Source: Inquilinus limosus DSM 16000
GTDB lineage: Bacteria > Pseudomonadota > Alphaproteobacteria > DSM-16000 > Inquilinaceae
Reading direction: 5' to 3'
Assembly (NCBI RefSeq): GCF_000423185.1
Contig: NZ_KE383986.1
Coordinates: forward strand, 234,570 to 298,569
Length of the DNA stretch: 64,000 nucleotides
Shown: in pieces, positions 11,956 through 20,810 of the stretch
How the letters are laid out: the number at the start of each line of letters is the position of its first letter
Numbering within the stretch: the first letter of the stretch is position 1
Translations under genes and position numbers: made by a program
Notes under the pieces: generated by a model
The model's input: the letters and a program-made list of their open reading frames with translations, nothing else
What the model was told of the DNA's origin: nothing
Database searches by the model: none

Positions 11956-11996
11956 GTCTCACCCAGAAGGGGCGATGCGGAAGGCCCCGGTGAGAC
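11956..11996 (+). terminator. Possible minCDE terminator hairpin
   Basis: GTCTCACC (11956-11963) and GGTGAGAC (11989-11996) are perfect inverse complements, with an inner GGGGC/GCCCC pair. The hairpin starts ten bases after the minE stop. There is no T-run after it, so Rho-independent function is uncertain. Confidence 0.4.
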
Positions 11997-12062
11997 GCCG
12001 CCCCGGCCGCGGCGCAGCCGATCCGGCCGGACTCTTCTCCAAATCAGCCTCGACGGCTCACC

Positions 12063-12872
12063 TCAGCCCTTCACCGCCTCGATGGTGAGGCTGAGCGGCA
12101 GGTTCGGCCCGTCCGCCGGCATCCGCCATAGCTCGTCCTCTCCCCGCACCAGGCAGGGCCACATCTGCCACGCCGTGGCGTCGTGCTCGCGCAGCGCCGT
12201 CAGCCGCAGCCCGGCCGCCAGCAGCGCGCCGACGATGGCGCCCAGCGGGTGCATCCACTCGACCGAACGGGTGTGGGTGAAGGCGGCATCGCGGTCGGCG
12301 TAGCTGCCCTGTGCGTCGAATTCGAACGGCGAGTCGTTGAAATAGGCGTAGGTCGGCACGACCGGCGCATCCGCGCCCGCCTGGTCCAGCGCCCGCGCCG
12401 CCGGATGGTCGTCGAGGAAATAGAGCCGCCCGCCCGGCTTCAGCAGCGCCGCCACCACCCGGGCCCAGCCGGCGATGTCGGGCAGCCAGAGGATCGTGCC
12501 CCAGCTGGTGAAGACGAGGTCGTGGAGACCCGCGCCGAGCAGGCGCGGCGCGTCGTAGACGTCGCCCTCGACGAACTCGGCGATGCTGCCGGTCTCGGCC
12601 GCCAAGGCGCGGGCGGCAGCGATCGCGTTGGCGGAGAAGTCGAGGCCGGTGACCCGGGCGCCGCGCCGGGCCAGATACATGGTGTCCAGGCCGAAATGGC
12701 ACTGCAGATGGGCCACGCACAGCCCGGCGACATCGCCGATCTCCGCCGCCTCGATCGGCCCGAGGTCGGTCTCGCCGCGCCGGAACCCGTCGACATTGTA
12801 GAAGGCGGAGCGGAGATGGACCGCGACCCGCTCGTCCCAGTTCGCCCGGTTGAGCGCCATGCCCTCGTGCAT
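12063..12872 (-). CDS. Class I SAM-dependent methyltransferase
   Basis: A 269-residue Rossmann-type methyltransferase. Motif I is VAHLQCHFGLDTMYLARRGA, followed by an acidic strand end VTGLDFSANAIAAAR, then a GDVYD segment and the post-motif LKPGGRLYFLDDHPAA. The ATG at 12872 is preceded by GGGGAGGGACCG; an internal ATG lies at 12860. No substrate is indicated. It lies upstream of nothing obvious: the next minus-strand gene (heme-oxygenase-like) is on its 5' side, 87 bases away, and may share a transcript. Confidence 0.85.
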   Translation of the reverse strand: MHEGMALNRANWDERVAVHLRSAFYNVDGFRRGETDLGPIEAAEIGDVAGLCVAHLQCHFGLDTMYLARRGARVTGLDFSANAIAAARALAAETGSIAEFVEGDVYDAPRLLGAGLHDLVFTSWGTILWLPDIAGWARVVAALLKPGGRLYFLDDHPAARALDQAGADAPVVPTYAYFNDSPFEFDAQGSYADRDAAFTHTRSVEWMHPLGAIVGALLAAGLRLTALREHDATAWQMWPCLVRGEDELWRMPADGPNLPLSLTIEAVKG

Positions 12873-12959
12873 CGGTCCCTCCCCTTCTCGAGCCTCTGCA
12901 GGCCATGGCTTCTACCAGAGGGCGCAGCGGACCGACAGCCGTCGCCTGCCCGGCGAGCC

Positions 12960-13667
12960 TCAGACCTGGGGCAGGCGCGCCGGCATCGACGACATCCCGT
13001 CGACCGCTTTGAGCAGCCCGGCATAGGCCATGCGGGTCACCCGGGCCGAGGTCAGGATCGAGTCGATCTCCGCCGGATCGTCGAGCTCCGGCAGCGCTGC
13101 GGCCAGCGTCCGAACATGCCCCTCGCGGGCGTCGGCCCGGTTCCGCAGGAAGCCCAGCGCCCGTCGGATGCCGGGGATCCGCCCCGCCCGCCCCAGGCTG
13201 TCGGCGGCCACGCCGGCGCAGGTGGCGGCGAGATATTCGAGCGCATAGGCGGTCCCGAGGAAGCCGGCGGGATGGTCGCTGCGGCAGAGGAACCGGAGCC
13301 AGGCGATATAGGCCTGGGTCGGCGGCGCTGGGACCGAGTTGACCACATCCGCCCGGCTGAAGCCGAGCATCTCGAGATCGGCCAGGATCCGCAGGTCGAG
13401 CCCCGCCACTTCGCCCGCCTTCTCCTGCAGCAGCAGCGCGACCGGAACATGGCGGCCGTGATCCAGCATCCGCTCCGCCGCCAGGGCCAGGGTGGAGGGC
13501 AGCACACGCTGGTAGTGATAGGCCTCGCGCAGCATGTTCGCATAGGTCGCGATCCCGGCGGTGCCGTCGAGCAGGCTGCGGGCGCTGCGGGTCCGCCGCA
13601 CCGCCGTGACCATGGCCACAGCTTCGACATGAAGCGCTTCGAGGAATGCCGCGCCCATCTTCCCCAT
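12960..13667 (-). CDS. Heme oxygenase-like fold protein (TenA/iron redox type)
   Basis: A 235-residue all-helical protein. The spacing of LLDGTAGIATYANMLREAYHYQRVLPSTLALAAE, a later DLEMLGFSRADVV and a TAYALEYLAATCAGVAAD helix resembles the heme oxygenase-like superfamily (iron-containing redox enzymes, PqqC/TenA-like folds). The Glu and His residues of AYHYQ could be metal ligands. Family membership is by pattern only; the function could be a biliverdin-forming oxygenase or a diiron enzyme. The ATG at 13667 has a second ATG three codons on (13658). The upstream region to 13850 is AT-rich and is the likely promoter of this gene and the divergent dehydrogenase. Confidence 0.55.
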   Translation of the reverse strand: MGKMGAAFLEALHVEAVAMVTAVRRTRSARSLLDGTAGIATYANMLREAYHYQRVLPSTLALAAERMLDHGRHVPVALLLQEKAGEVAGLDLRILADLEMLGFSRADVVNSVPAPPTQAYIAWLRFLCRSDHPAGFLGTAYALEYLAATCAGVAADSLGRAGRIPGIRRALGFLRNRADAREGHVRTLAAALPELDDPAEIDSILTSARVTRMAYAGLLKAVDGMSSMPARLPQV

Positions 13668-13849
13668 CCACCACTTTCAGGACACGAACAAATCATAAAC
13701 ACTATTTTTAATCAAGCCGCAATGCTATTTTTGGTGGTGCATCCGCTCGCCCTTGCCCGTCGCCACTGCGCTTGCCCCGCGGACCCGGCGACGATACGAA
13801 TGCCGCCCATCAGCGCCTTCGGCGCTCTCGTTCTCCGGAGTTGTGTTTC

Positions 13850-15352
13850 ATGGAGCTGCATGACCTCATCCGCAGCCTCGGGCTCGATCCCGATGCCCTG
13901 ACCGGCGGCACGCTGGTCGTCCGGTCGCCGGTCGACGGCCTCGAGATCGCCCGCCTGCGCGAGCATACGGACGCCGACGCCGAGGCCGCGATCGAGCGCG
14001 CGTCCAACGCTTTCCTGAACTGGCGCAGCGTACCGGCGCCGCGCCGCGGCGAGCTGGTGCGCCTGTTCGGCGAGGAGCTGCGCGCCCATAAGACGGAGCT
14101 GGGTCGGCTGGTCTCGATCGAGGCCGGCAAGATCCTGCAGGAGGGCCTCGGCGAAGTGCAGGAGATGATCGACATCTGCGACTTCGCGGTCGGCCTGTCG
14201 CGCCAGCTCTATGGACTGACCATCGCCTCGGAGCGGCCGGGCCACCGCATGGCCGAGACCTGGCATCCGCTCGGCCCCGTCGGCGTCATCTCCGCCTTCA
14301 ACTTCCCGGTTGCGGTCTGGTCCTGGAACGCCGCGCTGGCCTTCGTCTGCGGCGACCCGGTGATCTGGAAGCCGTCGGAGAAGACGCCGCTCACGGCGCT
14401 GGCCACCATGGCGATCTTCCGCAAGGCGGCCGAGCGCTTCGGCGGCGTGCCGGACGGGCTGGCCGAGATCCTGATCGGCGGCCGCGGCATCGGCGAGACG
14501 CTGGTCGACAGCCCGAAGGTGCCGCTGATCTCGGCCACCGGGTCGACCCGCATGGGCCGCGAGGTCGGGCCGCGCGTCGCCCAGCGCCTGGGCCGCTCGC
14601 TGCTCGAGCTTGGCGGCAACAACGCCATGATCGTCTGCCCTTCGGCCGATCTCGACATGGCGGTCCGCGCCATCCTGTTCGGCGCCGTCGGCACCGCCGG
14701 CCAGCGCTGCACCACGCTGCGCCGCCTGTTCGTGCATGAGAGCGTCTACGACAAGCTGATCCCGGCCCTGAAGCAGGCCTATGGTGCGGTGCGCATCGGC
14801 AGCCCGCTGGAGCAGGGCACGCTGGTCGGGCCGCTGATCGATCAAGCGTCGTTCGACGGCATGCAGAAGGCGCTGGCGGCGGCCCGCGACCAGGGCGGCA
14901 CCGTCACCGGCGGCGAGCGGGTCACCGCGGGCGTGCCGGAGGGTGGCTTCTATGTCCGCCCGGCGATCGCCGAGATGCCGGCGCAGAGCGACATCGTCAA
15001 GCACGAGACCTTCGCGCCGATCCTCTACGTCATGAAGTACCGGGACTTCGGCCAGGCGCTGATGCTGCACAACGACGTGCCGCAGGGCCTGTCCTCCTGC
15101 ATCTTCACCACCGACATGCGCGAGGCCGAGACCTTCCTGTCGGCGGCGGGCAGCGACTGCGGCATCGCCAATGTCAACATCGGCACCTCGGGCGCCGAGA
15201 TCGGCGGCGCCTTCGGCGGCGAGAAGGAGACCGGCGGCGGGCGCGAGAGCGGCTCGGACGCCTGGAAGGCCTATATGCGCCGGCAGACCGCGACGGTGAA
15301 CTACAGCCGCGAGCTGCCGCTGGCCCAGGGCATCGTCTTCGACCTGGGTTGA
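13850..15352 (+). CDS. Aldehyde dehydrogenase, ALDH7/antiquitin-like
   Basis: A 500-residue NAD(P)-dependent aldehyde dehydrogenase that most resembles the ALDH7 / L-piperidine-6-carboxylate (aminoadipate semialdehyde) dehydrogenase group used in lysine breakdown. Visible motifs: WHPLGPVGVISAFNFPVAVW, the general-base Glu in LLELGGNNAMIV (about residue 253), the catalytic Cys in GTAGQRCTTLRR (about 286), and the C-terminal GGAFGGEKETGGGRESGSD. The ATG at 13850 has CGGAG ahead of it. A large hairpin lies 23 bases past the stop. The substrate assignment is by sequence resemblance only. Confidence 0.85.
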   Translation: MELHDLIRSLGLDPDALTGGTLVVRSPVDGLEIARLREHTDADAEAAIERASNAFLNWRSVPAPRRGELVRLFGEELRAHKTELGRLVSIEAGKILQEGLGEVQEMIDICDFAVGLSRQLYGLTIASERPGHRMAETWHPLGPVGVISAFNFPVAVWSWNAALAFVCGDPVIWKPSEKTPLTALATMAIFRKAAERFGGVPDGLAEILIGGRGIGETLVDSPKVPLISATGSTRMGREVGPRVAQRLGRSLLELGGNNAMIVCPSADLDMAVRAILFGAVGTAGQRCTTLRRLFVHESVYDKLIPALKQAYGAVRIGSPLEQGTLVGPLIDQASFDGMQKALAAARDQGGTVTGGERVTAGVPEGGFYVRPAIAEMPAQSDIVKHETFAPILYVMKYRDFGQALMLHNDVPQGLSSCIFTTDMREAETFLSAAGSDCGIANVNIGTSGAEIGGAFGGEKETGGGRESGSDAWKAYMRRQTATVNYSRELPLAQGIVFDLG

Positions 15353-15375
15353 TCGGCCGAAAACTCTGACAAAAC

Positions 15376-15418
15376 GCAGGCGGCGGGCGGGTTTCTTGAC
15401 GGCCCGCCGGCCGCCTGC
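15376..15418 (+). terminator. Strong GC-rich hairpin after the aldehyde dehydrogenase
   Basis: GCAGGCGGC (15376-15384) pairs with GCCGCCTGC (15410-15418), with additional GGCGGG/CCCGCC pairing inside. It lies between the dehydrogenase stop and the next ABC operon. There is no T-run, so it may be a Rho-independent-like stop or a transcript-stabilising hairpin. Confidence 0.5.
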
Positions 15419-15476
15419 GCTAATGCGCTCAGACACGACCGGCGAGGCCCGCCGGCGGAGAAACAGGGGAGGTATC

Positions 15477-16442
15477 ATGCATATCAGCCGTTTGGCACTT
15501 GCGGCCGGCGCGGCCCTGGCGCTTCTGTCCTCGGTGGCCGTCGCCGCCGACAAGGTCACGGTGGCGGTCACGCAGATCGTGGAGCATCCGGCGCTCGACG
15601 CCGCCCGCGACGGCGTGAAGAAGGCGCTGGAGGAGGCCGGCTACAAGGACGGCGACAACCTCGTCTTCCAGTGGGAATCGGCGCAGGGCAACCCGGCCAC
15701 CGCCGCCCAGATCGCGCAGAAGTTCGTCGGCGAGAGCCCGGACGTGATCGTGCCGATCGCCACCCCCTCGGCCCAGGCCGTGGTCGCGGCGACCCAGGAC
15801 ATCCCTGTCGTGTTCACCGCGGTGACCGACCCGGCGGGCGCCCAGCTGGTCAAGAACCTCGAGAAGCCGGGCGGCAACGTCACCGGCATCTCCGACCTGT
15901 CGCCTCTGGCCGACCACCTGAATCTGATCAAGGAGATCGTGCCGACGGTGAAGACGATCGGCGTGCCCTACAACCCGGGCGAGGCGAACGCGGCGGCGCT
16001 GATCGCGGCGCTGCAGGAGATGGCGCCGGAGTGGAAGGTCGACATCGTCACCGCCGCGGCGTCCAAGTCGGCCGATGTCCAGGGCGCGGCACAGAGCCTG
16101 GTCGGCAAGGCCGACGTGATCTACGTCCCGACCGACAACACCATCGTCTCGGCGCTCGAGGCTGTGATCGCGGTCGGCAGCGAGAACAAGCTGCCGGTCT
16201 TCTCGGGCGACACCGACAGCGTCGCCCGCGGCGCCATCGCCTCCGTCGGCTTCGACTATTTCGAGGTCGGCCGCCAGACCGGCGCGGTCGTGGCCCGGGT
16301 GCTGAAGGGCGAGAAGCCGGGCGACATCCCGGTCAAGAACGCCAGCGGCACCGACCTGTTCGTGAACAAGAAATCGGCCGCGGCGATGGGCGTCACCGTC
16401 CCCGAAGCGGTGCTGAGCCGCGCCAAGAAGGTGATCGAGTAA
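15477..16442 (+). CDS. ABC transporter substrate-binding protein (COG2984 type)
   Basis: A 321-residue exported binding protein with signal peptide MHISRLALAAGAALALLSSV-AVAA. The body matches the ABC_sub_bind family: KVTVAVTQIVEHPALDAARDG, PDVIVPIATPSAQAVVAATQDIPVVFTAVTDPAGAQLV, and NVTGISDLSPLADHLNLI. The best-known members bind tryptophan or tyrosine (TrpX), but the ligand here is not known. GGGGAGG precedes ATG 15477. Permease and ATPase genes follow, separated from it by a palindromic repeat (16454-16537), so the three form one transporter. Confidence 0.92.
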   Translation: MHISRLALAAGAALALLSSVAVAADKVTVAVTQIVEHPALDAARDGVKKALEEAGYKDGDNLVFQWESAQGNPATAAQIAQKFVGESPDVIVPIATPSAQAVVAATQDIPVVFTAVTDPAGAQLVKNLEKPGGNVTGISDLSPLADHLNLIKEIVPTVKTIGVPYNPGEANAAALIAALQEMAPEWKVDIVTAAASKSADVQGAAQSLVGKADVIYVPTDNTIVSALEAVIAVGSENKLPVFSGDTDSVARGAIASVGFDYFEVGRQTGAVVARVLKGEKPGDIPVKNASGTDLFVNKKSAAAMGVTVPEAVLSRAKKVIE

Positions 16443-16453
16443 GCTTGAACGCG

Positions 16454-16537
16454 TAGGTTGGGTTCGCGTCAGCGAACCCAACATCGTCGTCAGTGACCGG
16501 CGAGGTGTTGGGTTCGTCATGGCGAACCCAACCTACG
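16454..16537. repeat. Nested palindromic intergenic repeat
   Basis: The outer arms GTAGGTTGGGTTCGC (16454-16468) and GCGAACCCAACCTAC (16523-16537) are perfect inverse complements. Each half also contains its own hairpin (TTGGGTTCGC..GCGAACCCAA). It lies between the binding-protein stop and the permease start. Such GTTGGGTTCGC repeats recur in many genomes as REP-like intergenic elements. It may reduce downstream expression relative to the binding protein. Confidence 0.8.
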
Positions 16538-16645
16538 GGCACTGCCCCGATCGGGCCGTCCGGACATGACAGATCCGGCCGAAGCCCGTATATCGGGGCC
16601 TTCTCGTTTCCGCGGCCGCCGGCGGCCGTTCCGCAGGATGTGTTG

Positions 16646-17566
16646 ATGAGTCTGATCGCCTTTCTCGGCGCGATCGAAATCGGGCTGGTCTTTGCCCTCG
16701 TCGCGCTCGGGGTGTTTCTGTCCTTCCGGGTCCTCAACTTCCCCGATCTGACCGTCGACGGCAGCTTTCCGCTCGGCGCCGCCACCACCGCCACGCTGAT
16801 CGTCGGCGGCATCGACCCGGTTCTGGCGACGCTGGTCGGGGTCGCCGCCGGCGCCGCGGCCGGCTGGGTCACAGCCTGGCTCAACGTCCGCTTCGGCATC
16901 CTGCACCTCCTGGCCAGCATCCTGACCATGATCGCGCTGTTCTCGATCAACCTGCGCATCATGGGCAAGCCGAACGTCGCTCTGATCAACCAGGATACGG
17001 TGATCAACCTGTTCACCTGGCTGTCGCCGGCGATCGAGGCCACGGGGCTGCCGGTCCGGGCGACGCTGAAGGTGGTGGTTTTGGCGATCATCGTGCTGGT
17101 TGTCGGCCTGGCGCTCGGCCGCTTCCTGACCTCGGAATTCGGCCTCGCCATGCGCGCCACCGGCGCCAACCCCCGGATGGCGCGGGCCCAGGGCATCTCG
17201 ACCAAGCTGCACATCTATGTCGGCATGGCGCTGTCGAACGCGCTGGTGGCGCTGGCCGGCGCCCTGTTCGCCCAGACGGCCGGCTTCGCCGACGTCACCG
17301 TCGGCACCGGCACGATCGTCAGCGGCTTGGCCGCGGTGATCCTCGGCGAGACCATCTTCCGCACCCGCTCGATCGTGATGATGCTGCTGGCCTGCGTGAT
17401 CGGCGCCGTGCTCTATCGCATCGCCATCGCGCTGGCGCTGAACACCGGCTGGCTCGGGCTGCAATCCTCGGACCTCAACTTGGTCACCGCCGTCCTGGTC
17501 GGCGTTGCGCTGATGCTGCCGGGCGTCCGCAACCCGTTGAAGACGCTGATGCGGCGGAGCGCCTGA
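16646..17566 (+). CDS. ABC transporter permease (COG4120 type)
   Basis: A 306-residue inner-membrane permease with about eight hydrophobic segments: FLGAIEIGLVFALVALGVFL, TATLIVGGIDPVLATLVGVAAG, LLASILTMIALFSINL, LKVVVLAIIVLVVGLALG and others. It has the branched-chain-type loop FGLAMRATGANPRMARAQGI. ATG 16646 is chosen; an in-frame GTG lies six bases upstream at 16640. The ATPase gene follows after two bases. Pairing with the COG2984-type binding protein marks it as part of that uptake system. Confidence 0.92.
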   Translation: MSLIAFLGAIEIGLVFALVALGVFLSFRVLNFPDLTVDGSFPLGAATTATLIVGGIDPVLATLVGVAAGAAAGWVTAWLNVRFGILHLLASILTMIALFSINLRIMGKPNVALINQDTVINLFTWLSPAIEATGLPVRATLKVVVLAIIVLVVGLALGRFLTSEFGLAMRATGANPRMARAQGISTKLHIYVGMALSNALVALAGALFAQTAGFADVTVGTGTIVSGLAAVILGETIFRTRSIVMMLLACVIGAVLYRIAIALALNTGWLGLQSSDLNLVTAVLVGVALMLPGVRNPLKTLMRRSA

Positions 17567-17568
17567 CG

Positions 17569-18363
17569 ATGATCCGAGTCGAGAACGTCCACGTCACCTT
17601 CGGACGCGGCACGCCGCTGGAGAACCGCGCGCTGCGCGGCATCGACCTCGCCATCCCGGCCGGTCAGTTCGTCACCGTGATCGGTTCGAACGGCGCCGGC
17701 AAGTCGACCCTGCTGAACGTGCTGAGCGGCGACGCCAGCCCGGAGCGCGGCCGGATCGAGATCGACGGCGTCGACGTCACCCGCTGGCCGGCGCCGAAGC
17801 GGGCCGGCCTGGTCGCCCGGGTGTTCCAGGACCCGATGGCCGGCACCTGCGAGGGGCTGTCGATCGAGGAGAACATGGCCCTGGCCTATGCCCGCGGCCG
17901 CGCGCGCGGCTTCGCCGCCTCCCTCGACGGTCCGCGCCGCAAGGTGTTCCGCGACAAGCTGGCGGTGCTGGGGCTGGGGCTGGAGAACCGGCTGGGCGAC
18001 GCCATGGGCCAGCTCTCCGGCGGCCAGCGCCAGGCGGTCAGCTTGCTGATGGCGACCCTGGCCGGCATGAAGATCCTGCTGCTGGACGAGCATGTCGCGG
18101 CGCTCGACCCCCGCACCGCCGATTTCGTGCTGCGCCTGACCCGCAGCATCATCGAGGAGCAGAAGCTGACGGCGCTGATGGTCACCCATTCGATGCGCGA
18201 CGCGCTCGACCACGGCAGCCGCACGGTGATGTTGCACGAGGGCCAGGTCGCCTTCGACGTGGCCGGCGACCAACGGCACGGCCTCGACGTGCCGGACCTC
18301 TTGAAGCTGTTCAGCAAGGTGCGCGGCGAGCAGCTCGACGACGACAGCCTGCTGCTGGCGTAA
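17569..18363 (+). CDS. ABC transporter ATP-binding protein (COG1101 type)
   Basis: A 264-residue ABC ATPase with Walker A IGSNGAGKSTLLN, signature QLSGGQRQAVSLLMA and Walker B ILLLDEHVAALDP, in which the usual DEP reads DEH as in other members of this subfamily. The MVTHSMRDALDHG switch histidine is present. It begins two bases after the permease stop and completes the binding protein-permease-ATPase set. The family position is clear; the substrate is not. Confidence 0.94.
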   Translation: MIRVENVHVTFGRGTPLENRALRGIDLAIPAGQFVTVIGSNGAGKSTLLNVLSGDASPERGRIEIDGVDVTRWPAPKRAGLVARVFQDPMAGTCEGLSIEENMALAYARGRARGFAASLDGPRRKVFRDKLAVLGLGLENRLGDAMGQLSGGQRQAVSLLMATLAGMKILLLDEHVAALDPRTADFVLRLTRSIIEEQKLTALMVTHSMRDALDHGSRTVMLHEGQVAFDVAGDQRHGLDVPDLLKLFSKVRGEQLDDDSLLLA

Positions 18364-18369
18364 GGCCGC

Positions 18370-19137
18370 CTATTTGCTGCCGGCGTTCTCAGATCGGTCC
18401 CAGAGCAGAATCCGCAGGAAGGGCCAGATCAGCATGAAGGCGAACCAGAGCGCCGGCCATCGTACCCAGAGGTAGTCCGGACTCGTCATAAGGTTGATGA
18501 CCAGGAGCAGGGCCAGGATCAACAGGGAGCCCAGCAACCGGCGTCGGAAACCATCGAAGGGCGAAGACGGCTGCGGCACCTCGGCCGGAGGCGTCATAGT
18601 CCCGACCCGGTCCGCCTCCGGCCCGATCCTGAGGGCATAGACCCGCACCGGTTCGGCGATGTTCTTCATCGGCTGTGGGCCGAGATCGGCGAAGCCGATC
18701 TCGATCTTGCCGCGGACCTGGTCGTAGACCGCGCCGGACAGGCAGATGCCGCCCGGCATGGCCAGCGCCTGCAGCCGCGCCGCGACATTGACGCCATCGC
18801 CCAGCAGGTCGCCGCCATTGACCACGACGTCGCCGAGATTGACGCCGATGCGCAGGCGCATGCGGTCGTCCTCCGGCTGGTCCGCCGCCCAGACGCCGAG
18901 CCTGTCCTGGGCCGAGATCGCGGCCTGCACCGCGGCCAGCGCGCTCGGGAACTCGGCCAGAAGCCCGTCCCCGGCCAGGTTGAAGACGCGACCGCCCTGC
19001 GCTTCGGTCGCCGCCCGCAGGATGTCGCGGGCCTGATCCAGCCGCGCCAGGGTGCCGGTCTCGTCGCGCCCGACCAGCCGCGAATAGCCGACCACGTCGG
19101 CGCATAGGATGGCGGTCAGGCGGCGTTCCGGCGGCAT
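18370..19137 (-). CDS. Adenylate/guanylate cyclase with C-terminal 2TM domain
   Basis: A 255-residue class III nucleotide cyclase. The catalytic domain has RLTAILCADVVGYSRLVGRDE (first metal aspartate), VFNLAGDGLLAEFPSALAAVQAA (second metal aspartate), RIGVNLGDVVVNGGDLLGDGVNVAARLQ and ICLSGAVYDQV. Two hydrophobic segments at the end (LLGSLLILALLLVINLM and ALWFAFMLIWPFLRIL) form a short 2TM-type membrane domain. ATG 19137 is chosen; a GTG at 19176 would extend it by 13 residues. The cyclase would face the cytoplasm. No partner is visible; it is convergent with the ABC operon, six bases apart. Confidence 0.85.
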   Translation of the reverse strand: MPPERRLTAILCADVVGYSRLVGRDETGTLARLDQARDILRAATEAQGGRVFNLAGDGLLAEFPSALAAVQAAISAQDRLGVWAADQPEDDRMRLRIGVNLGDVVVNGGDLLGDGVNVAARLQALAMPGGICLSGAVYDQVRGKIEIGFADLGPQPMKNIAEPVRVYALRIGPEADRVGTMTPPAEVPQPSSPFDGFRRRLLGSLLILALLLVINLMTSPDYLWVRWPALWFAFMLIWPFLRILLWDRSENAGSK

Positions 19138-19339
19138 GGCGGCCTCATAACAGATCGAGACCGGATCATAACCCACCAGCCGCGCCGCCGCGAGATGGAG
19201 AACATTCCATGAACATCGATTTCGATATATCGTGCGACAGCCATCACGATTCTGTAGTTACTATTCCATAAATCACTTGACCATCCGCCCGATCTTTGGG
19301 AGCTATTCTGTATCACGGATTACAAAATAGAGAACGTCG

Positions 19340-19816
19340 ATGGTCAGCCAAGCGGACATCCGCAGCATCGCAACCCGCACCGGCAAAGTGGCGATCCCGG
19401 CCGCGTTGCAGGCCGATGTCGACCAGTTCCACTACGCGCCGGCACGACGGGCCGGGGATTTCGTCCATCTGTCGGGGGTGGTCGCCTGCAACCCGCAGCC
19501 GCAGCCGATGGATGCGGCGGAATTCCGCGAAGAGCTGCGCCGCGTCTTCCGGCAGATCGAAGACCTTCTGAACGCCTGCGATGCGCGCCTGGAGGACGTG
19601 GTTGAGCTGCAGATGTTCCACATCTTCGGCAGCGACCGGCTGGCGCTGGACAAGGCCGGACAGCTGGCCGCAATCGCGGCCGTGCGGGACGAGTTCTTTG
19701 CCGCCCCCTATCCCGCTGCGGTCGAACTGGCGGTGGCGGAACTGAACCCAGATGGCGGGCTGGTCGAGATCAAGGCGACCGCGTTTGCCCCGCTGGAACC
19801 ACGAGGCGGACAGTAG
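19340..19816 (+). CDS. RidA (YjgF/YER057c/UK114) family protein
   Basis: A 158-residue member of the enamine/imine deaminase family. Landmarks: YAPARRAGDFVHLSGVVACNP, a central helix with FRQIEDLLNACDARLEDVVELQMF, and AAPYPAAVELAVAELNPDGGLVEIKATA. The canonical RidA arginine near the C-terminus (in R-x-AVEV) is replaced here by YPAAVELAV, so it is not the classic RidA subfamily and activity is uncertain. The 200 bases upstream are AT-rich and include a perfect CGATATATCG palindrome at 19223-19232, a possible operator. Confidence 0.85.
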   Translation: MVSQADIRSIATRTGKVAIPAALQADVDQFHYAPARRAGDFVHLSGVVACNPQPQPMDAAEFREELRRVFRQIEDLLNACDARLEDVVELQMFHIFGSDRLALDKAGQLAAIAAVRDEFFAAPYPAAVELAVAELNPDGGLVEIKATAFAPLEPRGGQ

Positions 19817-19819
19817 CGA

Positions 19820-20725
19820 TCAGCCGACCTCGCCCTGCCGCCACAGCCAGGCGGCGCCGCGGACGCCGCTGCTGTCGCCGTGCTTGGCCTTCAGGATCGG
19901 CGTCGCGCATTCCCGGCCGAACACGATCGGCGGCAGGCGCTTCGGCACCTCCTCGTACAGGCGCACGACGTTCGACATGCCGCCGCCGAGCACGATGGCG
20001 TCGGGGTCGAGCAGGTTGACGACATGGGCCAAGCCCCGGGTCAGCCGGCTGATATAGCGCTCCAGGCTGGCCGAGGCGTCCGGATCGCCGGCTTCCGCCC
20101 GCGCCACCACCTCATGCGTCGAGATCTCCTGCCCGGTCACCCGGACGTGGTCCTTGCCGAAGCCGGTGCCGGAGATCCAGGTCTCGAGGCAGCCCTGCTT
20201 GCCGCAGTAGCAGTCCGGGCCCGGCAGCTCCTCGGGCGTGGCCCAGGGCAGCTGGTTGTGGCCCCATTCGCCACCCAGGCCGTTGCCGCCGCGATGGGCG
20301 CGGCCGTTGACGGCGATGCCAGCTCCGGTGCCGGTGCCGATGATGACGGCGAAAACCAGCCCCTTGCCGGCTGCGGCACCGTCGGTCGCCTCCGACACGG
20401 CCAGGCAGTTGGCGTCGTTCTCGCAACGCACCTCGCGGTCCAGGGCGGCGCTGAGATCCTTGTCGAAGGGTTTGCCGATCAGCCAGGTGGAGTTGGCGTT
20501 CTTGACCAGCCCGGTCTGCGGCGACAGAACGCCGGGCATGCCGACGCCGACCGTACCGCGCTGGCCGGCCGCCGATTCGACCGCGGCGACGAGATCCCGG
20601 ATCGCCTGGACCGTGCCCTCATAGTGCCGCGGCGTCGGGATGCGCTGGCGGTGCAGCTCCGTCCCGGCATCGTCCAAGGCGATCGCTTCGATCTTCGTGC
20701 CTCCGAGATCGACGCCGATCCGCAT
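19820..20725 (-). CDS. ROK family sugar kinase (fructokinase-like)
   Basis: A 301-residue ROK protein. It has the ATP-binding start [17 protein letters not shown], the [10 protein letters not shown] segment, [12 protein letters not shown] with the catalytic aspartate, [18 protein letters not shown], the HxxxxxxxxxxCxCGxxGCxE zinc motif (GHNQLP...[10 protein letters not shown]) and the GGGMSN C-terminal loop. It lacks an N-terminal HTH, so it is a kinase rather than an NagC-type repressor. It resembles Mak/fructokinase, but the sugar is not proven. A hairpin with a T-run between it and infC suggests separate transcription from thrS-infC. Confidence 0.9.
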   Translation of the reverse strand: MRIGVDLGGTKIEAIALDDAGTELHRQRIPTPRHYEGTVQAIRDLVAAVESAAGQRGTVGVGMPGVLSPQTGLVKNANSTWLIGKPFDKDLSAALDREVRCENDANCLAVSEATDGAAAGKGLVFAVIIGTGTGAGIAVNGRAHRGGNGLGGEWGHNQLPWATPEELPGPDCYCGKQGCLETWISGTGFGKDHVRVTGQEISTHEVVARAEAGDPDASASLERYISRLTRGLAHVVNLLDPDAIVLGGGMSNVVRLYEEVPKRLPPIVFGRECATPILKAKHGDSSGVRGAAWLWRQGEVG

Positions 20726-20749
20726 ACCCGCCTCCGCCCTTCCTCAAGC

Positions 20750-20779
20750 CAAGAAAAGGGCCCTGCACCCGGGTGCAGG
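20750..20779 (-). terminator. Rho-independent terminator after infC
   Basis: CCTGCACCC (20762-20770) and GGGTGCAGG (20771-20779) form a perfect 18-base palindrome. Read on the minus strand it is followed by GGGCCCTTTTCTT, giving a hairpin and T-run 32 bases after the infC stop. It separates infC from the ROK kinase gene. Confidence 0.75.
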
Positions 20780-20810
20780 ACCGCACCACCGTCATCAGGC
20801 GTGCCCGCGG

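Noticed and set aside
13712-15571. Long minus-strand open frame opposite the aldehyde dehydrogenase
   Set aside because: Shadow of a GC-rich gene; the plus strand has full ALDH motifs. The same applies to the long opposite-strand frames over thrS, the dual ATPase, CocE, the tailspike and the glycan cluster.
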